Origin: Sporomusaceae bacterium
Lineage (GTDB): Bacteria > Bacillota > Negativicutes > DSM-13327
Assembly: GCA_027492445.1 (NCBI GenBank)
Contig: JAPUES010000288.1
Location: forward strand, 9,760 to 16,387
Length of the DNA: 6,628 nucleotides
Direction of reading: 5' to 3'
Positions 6,332 through 6,628 of this stretch are shown here, piece by piece. Below the pieces are notes generated by a model that ran no database searches, was not told the origin of the DNA, and worked only from the letters and a program-made list of their open reading frames with translations. A program made the position numbers and the translations under genes. Each line of letters starts with the position of its first letter. The first letter of the stretch is position 1.

Positions 6332-6628
6332 TTGACAAAGGAACAAAAAATAAGTGCTGAAGATATAGTTAATTTAAAAGAATCAGCAGAAGAAACAATG
6401 GAAAAAACCTGTGAAGTTTTAGATACAGATGAGGCGAATCAATTAGCAGAAAAAGACCGTCTGATTGAGGAACACATTGAACGGTATAAGCGTCTGCAGG
6501 CTGACTTTGAAAACTTGCGTCGTCGTACTCGACAAGAAAAAGAAGATTTATCAATGGTAGTGGCGCAAAATATTTTATTAGATTTGCTACCCGTTGTAGA
6601 TAATTTTGAAAGAGCTTTAGGAACTGCC
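6332..6628 (+). CDS. grpE: GrpE, nucleotide exchange factor of DnaK (3' end outside the window)
   Basis: The frame is open from TTG 6332 to the last base, 99 codons without a stop; the gene continues beyond the window. GrpE is a cytoplasmic homodimer that releases ADP from DnaK and acts as a thermosensor in many bacteria. Residues 1-40 are acidic and low in complexity, as usual for its disordered N-terminus. From about 38 a long coiled-coil helix runs through YKRLQADFENLRRRTRQEKE (52-71), the family hallmark, then LLPVVDNFERAL (85-96), which leads into the four-helix bundle. The C-terminal beta domain that contacts DnaK is not included. It begins 16 bases after the chaperonin stop, so the two are surely cotranscribed. 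dnaK and dnaJ are expected downstream. The TTG start may lower its translation relative to the chaperonin. Confidence 0.96.
   Translation, partial: MTKEQKISAEDIVNLKESAEETMEKTCEVLDTDEANQLAEKDRLIEEHIERYKRLQADFENLRRRTRQEKEDLSMVVAQNILLDLLPVVDNFERALGTA

Overview
The window comes from an AT-rich, spore-forming Firmicute (Bacillota). Its gene order is (probable spoIIP) – small membrane protein – lepA – hemW – hrcA – chaperonin – grpE, all on the + strand. This is the classic Firmicute lepA–hemW–hrcA–grpE–dnaK neighbourhood. It carries one striking extra gene: an archaeal-type (Group III) chaperonin inserted between hrcA and grpE. Such chaperonins are known from a limited set of anaerobic Firmicutes (Carboxydothermus, Desulfotomaculum-type clostridia, and Negativicutes such as Thermosinus). 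A Negativicutes/Sporomusaceae-like host is my best guess, but it is an inference from gene content and not proven.

Layout. 1-60 is the tail of an upstream gene, probably the sporulation hydrolase SpoIIP. 78-524 encodes an uncharacterised 148-residue protein with one N-terminal membrane anchor, in the place occupied by yqxA in Bacillus. The 72-base gap that follows holds an extended -10 promoter candidate and a strong ribosome binding site for lepA (EF4, 597-2393). hemW (2405-3550) follows after 11 bases, almost certainly on the same transcript.

The heat-shock section starts in the 94-base gap after hemW. There a textbook housekeeping promoter (TTGACA, 17 bases, TATTTT) lies just upstream of a perfect CIRCE operator (TTAGCACTC-N9-GAGTGCTAA, 3598-3624). 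It drives hrcA (3645-4673, the repressor that binds CIRCE), the Group III chaperonin (4735-6315) and grpE (from TTG 6332, running off the window). dnaK and dnaJ would be expected next. A weak hairpin and an AT-rich palindrome lie between hrcA and the chaperonin gene.

How the genes work together. HrcA represses the whole stress operon through CIRCE. GrpE is the nucleotide exchange factor for DnaK. The chaperonin is a self-lidded folding chamber placed under the same heat-shock control as the DnaK system. LepA and HemW are housekeeping genes (translation quality under stress; heme trafficking) that keep an ancestral linkage. Each track was read by eye; no homology searches were possible. The chaperonin family has been described before, so the window does not hold a wholly unknown system, but the chaperonin and its control region are the parts most worth following up.
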